Shown: in pieces, positions 53,287 through 61,803 of the stretch
Position numbering within the stretch: the first letter of the stretch is position 1
Layout: each line of letters opens with the position of its first letter
Notes under the pieces: generated by a model
Databases searched by the model: none
Told to the model about the DNA's origin: nothing
Seen by the model: the letters and a program-made list of their open reading frames with translations, nothing else
Position numbers and translations under genes: made by a program
Origin: Anabaena sp. WA102
GTDB lineage: Bacteria > Cyanobacteriota > Cyanobacteriia > Cyanobacteriales > Nostocaceae
Assembly: GCF_001277295.1 (NCBI RefSeq)
Contig: NZ_CP011456.1
Span: 806,001-870,000, forward strand
DNA: 64,000 bases
Direction: 5' to 3'

Positions 53287-53470
53287 GGTTCTGTCCTGTG
53301 GAAGTATGTTTATTGTTCTCATTTCATTTTAAATACAATCAATGCCAAATATGACAACCCGTCATATATTTTTTTTGTTAACCACTATCGGCAGCTAGAT
53401 TTCTAAAATTCCATTGTCACCAAATTTCTGATACAATCGAAAGTCCGACTCCTTTAATGTAGATTGATGT

Positions 53471-54874
53471 ATGAGCAAGGGTACACTATTTGACAAAGTT
53501 TGGGACTTACACACCGTTGGTACATTACCATCAGGATTAACACAACTATTTATTGGACTACATCTTATTCATGAAGTTACCAGTCCCCAAGCCTTTGCAA
53601 TGCTCAAGGAGCGGGATTTAAAAGTATTATTTCCACAACGGACAATAGCCACAGTTGATCATATCGTTCCCACAGAAAACCAAGCTCGTCCCTTTATGGA
53701 TAGCATGGCCGAAGAAATGATTCAGGCATTAGAAAAGAGTTGTCAAGAAAATGGCATAACTTTTTACAATATTGGTTCAGGAAATCAAGGAATAGTTCAC
53801 GTCATTGCCCCTGAATTGGGACTAACACAACCAGGAATGACCATCGCTTGTGGAGATAGCCATACATCAAGTCATGGTGCATTTGGTGCGATCGCCTTTG
53901 GTATCGGTACAAGCCAAGTTAGAGACGTTCTCGCCTCTCAAACCCTATCATTATCAAAACTCAAAGTCCGCAAAATCGAAGTTAACGGCAACCTCAAACC
54001 CGGAGTTTACGCCAAAGACGTAATATTGCACATCATCCGCACACTAGGCGTAAAAGGTGGCGTAGGCTACGCTTACGAATTTGCTGGTACAACCTTTACC
54101 CAGATGAACATGGAAGAACGGATGACCGTTTGTAACATGGCCATAGAAGGTGGGGCGCGATGCGGATACGTCAACCCCGATCAAATCACCTACGATTATC
54201 TACAAAATAGAGACTTTGCTCCCCAAGGTGCAGACTGGGAAAAAGCCATTGCTTGGTGGGAATCCCTCAGTAGTCATGCTGATGCAGAATACGATGATAT
54301 CGTAGTATTTAATGCCGAAGATATTCCCCCCACAGTCACATGGGGAATTACACCCGGTCAGGGAATTGGCGTAGATGAAAAAGTCCCCACAGCCGCAGAA
54401 CTCCTGGAAGAAGACCGCTTCATCGCCGAAGAAGCATATCGCTACATGGACTTATATCCCGGTCAACCCATCCAAGGCACAAAAATAGATGTCTGCTTCA
54501 TTGGTAGCTGCACCAACGGACGCATCAGCGACCTGAGAGAAGCCGCCAAAATTGCCCAAGGTCGCCAAGTTGCAAAAGGTATAAAAGCCTTCGTAGTTCC
54601 TGGTTCAGAAAGAGTCAAAAAAGAAGCCGAAGCCGAAGGACTAGATAAAATCTTCCAAGCCGCCGGTTTTGAATGGAGAGAACCAGGATGTTCCATGTGT
54701 TTAGCCATGAACCCCGACAAACTCCAAGGCAGACAAATCAGCGCCTCCTCCTCCAACCGCAACTTCAAAGGGAGACAAGGATCATCCTCCGGTCGCACCT
54801 TATTAATGAGTCCCGCAATGGTAGCCACAGCCGCCATCAAAGGCGAAATCGCCGACGTGCGTGAACTACTGTAG
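53471..54874 (+). CDS. leuC: 3-isopropylmalate dehydratase large subunit
   Basis: Aconitase-fold enzyme of leucine synthesis. The 467-residue protein has substrate motif GDSHTSSHGAFGAIAFG and cluster cysteines in FIGSCTNGR and EPGCSMCLAMN for one 4Fe-4S cluster. leuD follows after 92 bases, so they form an operon. Confidence 0.96.
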   Translation: MSKGTLFDKVWDLHTVGTLPSGLTQLFIGLHLIHEVTSPQAFAMLKERDLKVLFPQRTIATVDHIVPTENQARPFMDSMAEEMIQALEKSCQENGITFYNIGSGNQGIVHVIAPELGLTQPGMTIACGDSHTSSHGAFGAIAFGIGTSQVRDVLASQTLSLSKLKVRKIEVNGNLKPGVYAKDVILHIIRTLGVKGGVGYAYEFAGTTFTQMNMEERMTVCNMAIEGGARCGYVNPDQITYDYLQNRDFAPQGADWEKAIAWWESLSSHADAEYDDIVVFNAEDIPPTVTWGITPGQGIGVDEKVPTAAELLEEDRFIAEEAYRYMDLYPGQPIQGTKIDVCFIGSCTNGRISDLREAAKIAQGRQVAKGIKAFVVPGSERVKKEAEAEGLDKIFQAAGFEWREPGCSMCLAMNPDKLQGRQISASSSNRNFKGRQGSSSGRTLLMSPAMVATAAIKGEIADVRELL

Positions 54875-54911
54875 GTGACAGTGAACAGGTGACAGGTGAC
54901 AGAAAAGAGTT

Positions 54912-54966
54912 TTTTCAATTACCAATTACCAATTACCAATTACCAATTACCAATTACCAATTACCA
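54912..54966. repeat. Heptamer array (CCAATTA) reaching the leuD start codon
   Basis: About seven units; the last one runs ACCA directly into ATG of leuD. No Shine-Dalgarno sequence is left in front of the gene. Confidence 0.93.
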
Positions 54967-55575
54967 ATGGTCAGTGAAGTAAAACAAATATCCGGTAACG
55001 CCGTTCCCCTCATTGGTAACGACATAGACACCGACCGAATTATCCCCGCCCGCTACTTAAAAGCCATCACCTTTGACGACTTAGGAGAAGGCGTATTTGT
55101 TGACGACAGAAAAGCCTTAAATGGTGAACACCCCTTTGATCAAATCCAATATCAAGGCGCAAAAATTCTCATAGTTAACCGCAACTTTGGCTGTGGTTCA
55201 TCACGAGAACACGCACCCCAAGCCCTAGCAAAATGGGGAATTAAAGCCCTAATTGGTGAAAGCTTTGCGGAAATCTTTTTTGGTAACTGCGTAGCAATGG
55301 GGATACCATGCGTAACTGCTGATGAGAAAGTAGTCAAACATCTACAAGAATTAGTTACTACCAATCCTCAAGCAGTTAAAACCATAGATTTGGAAAAATT
55401 GCAAGTGCAACTTGGTGATTTTACTGCCTCAGTTATGATTAGTGAAGGCACAAGAAGCACTTTTATTAGCGGAACTTGGGACGCTTGCGGACAGTTAGTA
55501 GCAAATGCCCAACAGGTAAAAGCAACAGCAGCAAAACTACCTTATATTGCTTGGGGTAATTTAGCAGCAAGTTAG
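54967..55575 (+). CDS. leuD: 3-isopropylmalate dehydratase small subunit
   Basis: Partner of LeuC. From MVSEVKQISGNAVPLIGNDI the protein has 202 residues with NDIDTDRIIPARYL and NFGCGSSREHAPQAL, the family core. An in-frame GTG at 54889 would translate the heptamer array and is rejected. The start is immediately behind a CCAATTA array, so initiation must be leaderless-like or coupled to leuC. Confidence 0.94.
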   Translation: MVSEVKQISGNAVPLIGNDIDTDRIIPARYLKAITFDDLGEGVFVDDRKALNGEHPFDQIQYQGAKILIVNRNFGCGSSREHAPQALAKWGIKALIGESFAEIFFGNCVAMGIPCVTADEKVVKHLQELVTTNPQAVKTIDLEKLQVQLGDFTASVMISEGTRSTFISGTWDACGQLVANAQQVKATAAKLPYIAWGNLAAS

Positions 55576-55628
55576 TATATATAGAGGCGTTCTCTGTAAC
55601 GTCTCTACAATTATGGAATTAATTATTA

Positions 55629-55748
55629 AGTAGGAGAACACAATAAAACCAAACTGTGTAAAGAAACGTAAAATCGCCCAAACCCTCTTCACTCTTGCAT
55701 GAGTGCCTCTTGCCTTGCCATAACGACAATTTTCAACGCCAACCTACT
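55629..55748 (-). mobile_element. TA-flanked miniature element, family A copy 6
   Basis: 120 bp (AGTAGGAGAACAC to GCCAACCTACT), TA on both sides; its right TA is followed at once by a family C element. Confidence 0.87.
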
Positions 55749-55751
55749 TAA

Positions 55752-55924
55752 GAGGATGTTTGAAAAGTGTTATTCCGTAATTTTCATCACATTGCTACCC
55801 CCCTTAGTCCCCCCTTGTAAAGGGGGGAAACAATAAAAATCCAGTTCCCTCCCCTTTACAAGGGGAGGGTTAGGGTGGGGTAAAAAATATTTGATACATC
55901 AACCATAACTTTTCAAACACCCTC
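55752..55924. mobile_element. Miniature element family C copy 2, TAA duplication
   Basis: 173 bp with ends GAGGATGTTTGAAAAG and CTTTTCAAACACCCTC and TAA on both sides. The right TAA touches the ATG of the EVE gene. Confidence 0.82.
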
Positions 55925-55927
55925 TAA

Positions 55928-56395
55928 ATGAATACAATTAATTATTGGTTAATGAAGTCAGAACCAGCAGTTTATAGTATTACAAACTTACAACAGCAAG
56001 GTGAGACGATTTGGGACGGTATACGTAATTATCAAGCCCGGAATTTCTTGAAGCAAATGCAAATAGGAGATTTAGCATTTTTCTATCACTCCAACACTGA
56101 ACCACCCGGTATCTTTGGTTTAATGCGGATAGTTGAAACAGGTATTGCAGACCCAACACAATTTGATATAAATAGTAAATATTATGATGCCAAATCAAGT
56201 CTTGAATCCCCCCGTTGGCAAACTGTAAAAGTGGAATTTGTCGAAATTTTTAATCATCCTCTTTCACTATCAACACTCAAAGCTGAGTTTAATGATGATG
56301 AATTATTAGTAGTGAAAAAAGGCAATCGTCTATCAGTAACTCCGGTAATAGAACCAGTCGCCAGTAGAATTTTAGAAATGGGCAAAGATAAGTAG
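55928..56395 (+). CDS. EVE domain-containing protein
   Basis: A 155-residue protein of the PUA-like EVE fold (Thy28/YTH-like), which binds modified bases in RNA or DNA; some neighbours of restriction systems. NYWLMKSEPAVYSI, WDGIRNYQARNFLKQMQIGD and FFYHSNTEPPGIFG are the binding-pocket motifs. Its ATG directly follows a TAA target duplication and its stop TAG is the first triplet of a dispersed repeat, so both gene ends were set by insertions. Confidence 0.9.
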   Translation: MNTINYWLMKSEPAVYSITNLQQQGETIWDGIRNYQARNFLKQMQIGDLAFFYHSNTEPPGIFGLMRIVETGIADPTQFDINSKYYDAKSSLESPRWQTVKVEFVEIFNHPLSLSTLKAEFNDDELLVVKKGNRLSVTPVIEPVASRILEMGKDK

Positions 56396-56469
56396 GGCTT
56401 GCTGAGTAAAGCTAGAACCGCCTCTCAGTAAGGGTCTCACTGATTTTGAGAACAAAAAAGTGCAAGGTT
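56393..56469 (+). repeat. Dispersed repeat TAGGGCTTGCT...AAGTGCAAGGTT, second copy
   Basis: 77 bases sharing ends with 52578-52655; provides the stop codon of the EVE gene. Confidence 0.6.
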
Positions 56470-56492
56470 AAGTAATTGGACAAAAATATTTA

Positions 56493-56674
56493 AGTAGGTG
56501 AACACAATAAAACCAAACTGTGTAAAGAAATGTAAAATCGCCTAAACCCTCTTCACTCTTGCCTCTTCACTCTTGCCTCTTGCCTCTTGCCTCTTGCCTC
56601 TTCACTCTTGCCTCTTGCCTTTTGCCTCTTGCCTTTTGCCTTGCCATAACGACAATTTTCAACGCCAACCTACT
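56493..56674 (-). mobile_element. TA-flanked miniature element, family A copy 7, expanded
   Basis: 182 bp, about 56 longer than other copies because the inner CTCTTGC/CTTTTGC units have multiplied. TA on both sides. Ends 9 bases before the next start codon. Confidence 0.9.
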
Positions 56675-56683
56675 TAACATCCT

Positions 56684-57208
56684 ATGAATTATAAATTATC
56701 AATAATTTTAGTTTTATGCTCAACTCTGTTAACCGGGTGTTTTGGCTACCCGCGTTTACTCACTTACCCATTTGATTCCGGGGGAAGGAGTTTAAATAGC
56801 TTCTCGTCCGAATTAAATCCGCAAATTTCTGGAAGATATATTGTATTCACAAGCGATCGCCGAGGCAGTCAAGATGTATATATGTTTGATACATTGACTC
56901 GTAATTTAGTAGACCTACCAGGCTTAAATTCCTTTGATACAATTGCTTCCCATCCTGCGGCTTCTGACAATGGCAAATTTATTGTCTTTGCTGCTAGTCG
57001 TCAAGGACGAACACAAATTGTTTTTTATGATCGAGATGTGCGTCAATCACGGAATTTAGCAGGTGATGTGCAAGGAGAAGTCCGCAATCCAACAATTAGT
57101 GCTGATGGTAGTAGAATCGCCTTTGAGTATAGTAATAATGGACAATGGGATATTTTGGTTTACGACCGATTTGGGCGAAAATTGAACATTCCCCAAGAGC
57201 CAAGTTAA
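56684..57208 (+). CDS. TolB-like beta-propeller lipoprotein
   Basis: A 174-residue lipoprotein: signal peptide MNYKLSIILVLCSTLLTGC with lipobox LTGC, then PD40/TolB-type blades (ISGRYIVFTSDRRGSQDVYM, PAASDNGKFIVFAASRQGRT, ISADGSRIAFEYSNNGQWDI). Three blades is fewer than a full six-blade TolB. Sits in the outer or inner membrane facing the periplasm; partner unknown. Confidence 0.85.
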   Translation: MNYKLSIILVLCSTLLTGCFGYPRLLTYPFDSGGRSLNSFSSELNPQISGRYIVFTSDRRGSQDVYMFDTLTRNLVDLPGLNSFDTIASHPAASDNGKFIVFAASRQGRTQIVFYDRDVRQSRNLAGDVQGEVRNPTISADGSRIAFEYSNNGQWDILVYDRFGRKLNIPQEPS

Positions 57209-57315
57209 TCCAGGAAGTAGGGGCGCAGGGCCTGCGCCCATTCAGAAGTCAGGAGTCAGAAAGAAGAATTAAGAAATAAGTAGCGCAAGAAAGGGAAACA
57301 TTCTTTTGCAACTGA

Positions 57316-58311
57316 CTAATCACTATTTTGTACAGATTCGATGAGCGATCGCACTTCCTGAGTTCCTGGGGACGGTTCAAAAGAAAGAGGAAATTTACCC
57401 TTAACTAGCATTCTCAAGCCCAAAGGTGCAAGACTGAGTAAACCTTGCAAATCGCGGAAATAATTACCAACCACTTGAACCCCAAATTGGCGTTCATCAA
57501 TCCAACCACCTTGTTTAACTAAATCCACTAAAACCTTACGATGACGAATTGCCCGACTGTCATCAGCTTGTTTACGCTTCAGAATTTCCTGTTTAATTTT
57601 CGTAATTTGTTCTAATGGGGCAACTTCCATCGGACAAACCGAATCACAATAAAGACAACGAGTACAACCCCAAACCCCTTGAGTTCCTGTGCTATAGGTT
57701 TCTAATCTTTGTTCTGTATTACTATCGCGGGAATCTGCCACCATGCGATATGCCTTAGCCAAAGCATGGGGACCAACAAAATCAGGATTAACTTCCAGAG
57801 CATTACATTCAGAATAACAAGCTCCACACATAATACAATTGCCCGTTTGATCAAGAAGCGATCGCTCTTGAGGCGTTTGCAAGAACTCTCTTTCAGGAAC
57901 TTGTCTAGCTGCGGTACTCACATAGGGAGCAACCGTCTCCAAATTGTGCCAAAAACCATTCATATCCACAACCAAATCTTTAATTACAGGCATATTCCCC
58001 AAAGGTGCAACTGTAATTTCTGGAGTAGTTTGAGGCTGATTTGCAGATGATGATATTTTCTCCAGTCTAGCCAGTTCACTGCCCACATTCTCCTTACAAG
58101 CCAAAGCAGAACGCCCATTAATCCGCACAGCACAACTACCACAAATTGTATTGCGGCAATTTTTGCGAAATGCTAAACTTCCATCTTGTTCCCACTTAAT
58201 CTGATTGAGACAATCCAGGATAGTATTACCTGGTTCTACCTCCAAAACGTAAGACTTGAAAACAGGGTGAGAATTTTCTTCTTGTCGAGTAATCTTAAAA
58301 ATAACTTCCAT
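57316..58311 (-). CDS. sdhB: Succinate dehydrogenase/fumarate reductase iron-sulfur subunit
   Basis: Electron-transfer subunit of complex II. From MEVIFKITRQEE (58311) it has 331 residues. The 2Fe-2S site is CRNTICGSCAVRING plus a later Cys; CIMCGACYSEC and CTRCLYCDSVCPMEV hold the 4Fe-4S and 3Fe-4S clusters. The long C-terminal extension (about 90 residues past the last cluster) is typical of cyanobacterial SdhB. The flavoprotein gene is not adjacent. Confidence 0.92.
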   Translation of the reverse strand: MEVIFKITRQEENSHPVFKSYVLEVEPGNTILDCLNQIKWEQDGSLAFRKNCRNTICGSCAVRINGRSALACKENVGSELARLEKISSSANQPQTTPEITVAPLGNMPVIKDLVVDMNGFWHNLETVAPYVSTAARQVPEREFLQTPQERSLLDQTGNCIMCGACYSECNALEVNPDFVGPHALAKAYRMVADSRDSNTEQRLETYSTGTQGVWGCTRCLYCDSVCPMEVAPLEQITKIKQEILKRKQADDSRAIRHRKVLVDLVKQGGWIDERQFGVQVVGNYFRDLQGLLSLAPLGLRMLVKGKFPLSFEPSPGTQEVRSLIESVQNSD

Positions 58312-58338
58312 GATGATCAATCCAAATCTTGGGTGCAA

Positions 58339-59568
58339 ATCTTCTGTCTTACCTTACCTACCTCAAAAATCATGAAACTAGGGAAGGATGAAGTATGAGG
58401 CGTAAAGTATAAAAATAGATTTTCTCTTCCGCTTGAGTTGACGGCAGCCTTCACCCTTGATCCTTTACACTTAATACTTCTTTCGTCAAGCCCTAGCTAT
58501 AAAAATTCTACATCCTTAAATATATATAAATGTTAAAGCCAGGGAAAATCTCAGAAGAGTGGCTATCAAATATCCCGGAGATATGGTAAATTTATTCTTC
58601 CCCTAGACAGACGTAGATAATCTAATCGCAGCTTTGAATCTGATAATGATTAACAGCAGGGATTTTTCACCCCGCCTTTTGTTTATAGTCCCAGATAGAT
58701 CCTGGAGTGAAGCCATAGAAACTCTAGAATTTAACTGACTCACTCATAGAAAGCACGTCTAAATTAGATTAACTTTTATAAAAGTCCTGGCATCATCCTC
58801 CCGACAGTATCAAGCTTGAGGAAAATCTCGCCTGGATTTTAGCGGCTCAACTCCAGGGATCTAGATCAAAATTTAGTTGTAATATGAATTTTAAATTCAA
58901 AAAATATTTTGCTATTATTATTTCATGCTAGTATTTAATAGAAAATTACGAACTAACAAAATCAGAATAGCCGCATAAGCACGGCTAACACTTCTTTTGT
59001 TTCTTCGTAATGTAGAGACTAGAAAATTCATGTCTCTACTGGCAAAATAAAAGGGTGTATGTCCATCAGACCACACATAAATCCTATGCTGTCTTTATTC
59101 CTATAACTCAAAGGCAAGAGAAAAGCAGCACTGAATGTGAAAAACCTGTAATTTATTGGCTCTACGCGGCAGTTCCCCCATTTGGGGAAATCCCAAGACC
59201 GGACTGCTTTATCTTTTTTGGAGTAGAACTAACCTGACTTGTAAAGGTGGCTTGAAGTTACACCGTTACAACAGTGACCAAAGAGAAAATAATTTAATTT
59301 CCGATGGCCAATGATGGTTAAAAAAGCCGTAAAATTACTGAAATAAATGTCTGTGGCAACTATGACTTATAAACCTATTATGGACAACTGTAATAGAGTC
59401 TTCTGTTGCTGACATATCAGCAGGAATTCACCCATCACCCTCGTGTTTTGTTGACCTATGAAGTCCAGTTGCGCTGATTGCTCAATACTAGACACACAAG
59501 AAAATTCTGAAATGGCTAAGTCCATGCTACGCTATCAATTTGAAGAGATTAAGGAAAATTAGAGCATA
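58339..59568. other. Long intergenic region upstream of cyAbrB
   Basis: 1.2 kb without a convincing ORF (a 60-codon ORF at 59055 has no coding character). Two hairpins followed by T-rich tracts stand out: GCAGGG/CCCCGC at 58656-58675 with TTTTGTTT, and GCAGT...ACTGC enclosing TTCCCC/GGGGAA at 59169-59207 with TTTATCTTTTTT. Such sites could end small RNAs or form a long regulated leader of the regulator gene. Confidence 0.5.
59169..59219 (+). terminator. Terminator-like branched hairpin
   Basis: An outer stem GCAGT/ACTGC encloses TTCCCCCATTTGGGGAA and is followed by TTTATCTTTTTT. No gene ends here, so it may end a small RNA starting in the preceding 200 bases. Confidence 0.4.
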
Positions 59569-59991
59569 ATGACCGAAACTGCAACTGCCCCATTAACCGG
59601 AAAAACATTGCTGGCGAAAGTTAAAGAACTTTCCACCTTGCCACGTCGAGAAAGAGCAAAGCAATGTGGTTATTACACCGTTACTAAAAATAGTCAAGTT
59701 CGAGTTAACTTAACAGACTTTTATGATGCTTTATTGTCAGCTAGAGGCATTCCCCTCAGCCCAGAAGCACCAAAAGATGGACGTGGCCGCGAACCGACAT
59801 ACCGGGTCAGTGTTCATCAAAATGGTCAAATTGTGATTGGTGCAACCTACACCAAAGCAATGAACCTAAAGCCCGGTGACGAATTTGAAATTAGACTCGG
59901 TTACAAACATATTCACTTGATTCAGCTTGGTGAAAGTGATAAACAATTAATCCAGTCTGATGATGCTGATGAATCAGATGCAGAAGAATAA
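59569..59991 (+). CDS. AbrB-family transcriptional regulator (cyAbrB)
   Basis: A 140-residue dimeric DNA-binding protein of the cyanobacterial AbrB type, with the swapped-hairpin domain near the C-terminus (VHQNGQIVIGATYTKAMNLK, PGDEFEIRLGYKHIHLIQ). These regulators control nitrogen, carbon and heterocyst-linked genes (CalA/CalB in Anabaena). The N-terminal AKQCGYYTVTKNSQVRVNL fits. It has a long upstream region. Confidence 0.9.
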   Translation: MTETATAPLTGKTLLAKVKELSTLPRRERAKQCGYYTVTKNSQVRVNLTDFYDALLSARGIPLSPEAPKDGRGREPTYRVSVHQNGQIVIGATYTKAMNLKPGDEFEIRLGYKHIHLIQLGESDKQLIQSDDADESDAEE

Positions 59992-60188
59992 ATTTTTTCA
60001 CCTATCAGGGATAAGTTTAAGGTAAATTGTCATGAATTTATCCCTAGAGCTACCGCTAATTAGTAGCTGTGGTTAAATAATTGCAGTGGGATAAGACATA
60101 AAAAACGTTTTGACCTCTTCCATGAGTCACAAATTCTAGTAGAGTCTTGATTATTCGTCAAGAAATCTGTTGTTGCAGGAAGTTAGTC

Positions 60189-61058
60189 ATGTTTTTTATG
60201 TCTATTCCACTGTCATTTTTAGATTCATCAGTCCATACTTTACTGGAGTTTCTCAAAGATACGCCAGTATTTTTGGTCATGGCTTTTTTTATTGTTTGGA
60301 TAGGTTGCTGGTTGCCATTGGTAGCAGTTTTAGCCATTACTTTGAATTGGCAAATACACAAATCTTTACAACCAGAGCAAAAAATTCCTTTATTAGTATC
60401 TCTTTATTTATTAGTTCCTCTAATTCTCTGGGGATTTCAAGGGTTGAAATTGGGTTCTTTCCCTGATTATGGATTAGTGGGGAAGGCTTCTATTTTCGGC
60501 TCTTTATTACTGGGTTTTAGCTTGGGTGTTTTGGGTCTAGCTATAGTATTTTTTGGGCAAATTCGCGCCGGTTGGTGCTATTTAGAAAAATCTCAGATCA
60601 ATTTAATCCCATCTAGTTTATTGACGATTTCCCTAGTGGCTTTGTTTGTGGGGGGAATAGAGGAACTTGTATTTCGGGGCTTTTTATTCACTCAGTTACA
60701 ACAAAATTATCCAATTTGGTTAGCTGCAATTATTTCTAGCTCGGTTTTTGCTGTCTTACATTTGGTATGGGAACAAAAAGAAACTCTTCCTCAACTGCCT
60801 GGATTATGGCTAATGGGTATGGTCTTAGTATTAGCTAGATTAGCTGATGGCAATAGTTTAGGGATTGCTTGGGGACTTCATGCTGGTTGGGTATGGGCGA
60901 TCGCTACCATAGATACAGCGGGATTAATTACCTACACAGATCAAGTTCCTACATGGGTGACAGGGATCAATAAAAAACCCCTCGCGGGGTTGACAGGAAT
61001 TATCTGCCTTTTGGCGACGGGAGGAGTGCTTTTATGGATGTATTTGATTGTTAAGTGA
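60189..61058 (+). CDS. CPBP-family intramembrane metalloprotease
   Basis: A membrane protein of 289 residues from MFFMSIPLSFLDS (GGAAG site before 60189). It has about seven helices and the CPBP (Abi) active-site motifs EELVFRGFLFTQL (EExxxR), SSVFAVLHLVW and LGIAWGLHAGW. Family members are prenyl-protein protease relatives (Rce1), some involved in bacteriocin immunity; substrate unknown. Confidence 0.88.
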   Translation: MFFMSIPLSFLDSSVHTLLEFLKDTPVFLVMAFFIVWIGCWLPLVAVLAITLNWQIHKSLQPEQKIPLLVSLYLLVPLILWGFQGLKLGSFPDYGLVGKASIFGSLLLGFSLGVLGLAIVFFGQIRAGWCYLEKSQINLIPSSLLTISLVALFVGGIEELVFRGFLFTQLQQNYPIWLAAIISSSVFAVLHLVWEQKETLPQLPGLWLMGMVLVLARLADGNSLGIAWGLHAGWVWAIATIDTAGLITYTDQVPTWVTGINKKPLAGLTGIICLLATGGVLLWMYLIVK

Positions 61059-61102
61059 TACTTTTCTCACGCAAAGGCGCAAAGGCGCAAAGAATAGAAA
61101 AA

Positions 61103-61486
61103 TTACTTGGTTGTGGTTAAGAATTGGCGTAAGCTGACTAAACTCAGGGTTTGTCCTAAGTTTAGGGGTAACATGGATATGCCTTCTATGCGGGATTGTA
61201 CCCAGCCTTCACCCCAGTACCATTCGTGAAAGCCGTCAATGCCTCCACTGAGTATTAAGCGCAAACAATTGGGTTTTACTACGTCTACTTGGTGATGAAT
61301 GGAGACTGGTCCTGCCCAGGTGGTGAACTCAAATCCTGGTGGTAATTCTGTGGGCATTTCTGGGGGAAAACTTTGCCCCAATAGCCATTTTTTTAGTTCG
61401 GCAGGATGCAAAATACTGTCATGAATGGCATCGGCTGATGCTGTAACTTCGATACGAATTTGGCTTTGTTGAAATGTACCTAGCAT
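61103..61486 (-). CDS. SRPBCC-domain protein
   Basis: A 127-residue START-like protein: RIEVTASADAIHDSILHPAE is the first strand and helix, WAGPVSIHHQVDVVK the barrel, and SLVSLRQFLTTTK the last helix. Unknown ligand; conserved in cyanobacteria. Its ATG is directly preceded by a TTACCAA heptamer array with no Shine-Dalgarno site. Confidence 0.72.
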   Translation of the reverse strand: MLGTFQQSQIRIEVTASADAIHDSILHPAELKKWLLGQSFPPEMPTELPPGFEFTTWAGPVSIHHQVDVVKPNCLRLILSGGIDGFHEWYWGEGWVQSRIEGISMLPLNLGQTLSLVSLRQFLTTTK

Positions 61487-61494
61487 GGTGATTG

Positions 61495-61710
61495 GTAATT
61501 GGTAATTGGTAATTGGTAATTGGTAATTGGTAATTGGTAATTGGTAATTGGTAATTGGTCAGTTAGAAAAAATTTTCTCCCCTGCCCCCTGCCCCCACTT
61601 CCCCCACTTCCCCCACTTCCCCCACTTCCCCCACTTCCCCCACTTCCCCCACTTCCCCCACTTCCCCCACTTCCCCCACTTCCCCCACTTCCCCTACTCC
61701 CCCTGCCCCC
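61495..61710. repeat. Heptamer (GGTAATT) and nonamer (ACTTCCCCC) arrays
   Basis: Nine heptamers (61495-61559) are followed by about eleven nonamers (61595-61695) and further C-rich sequence. ORFs called across it are low-complexity artefacts. Confidence 0.93.
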
Positions 61711-61803
61711 TGCCCCCCTGCCCCCTCCCCCCCGCCTCTTACCTCCCGACTCGAAACAATCTAAAATAAAAAAGTCATCTTGTAAAGAATTGTCAGGTTT
61801 TTC

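Noticed and set aside
54463..54918. 151-codon ORF antisense to leuC
   Set aside because: Shadow of a well-supported gene on the other strand.
59055..59237. 60-codon ORF upstream of cyAbrB
   Set aside because: No ribosome-binding site, and its 3' half is the terminator-like hairpin.
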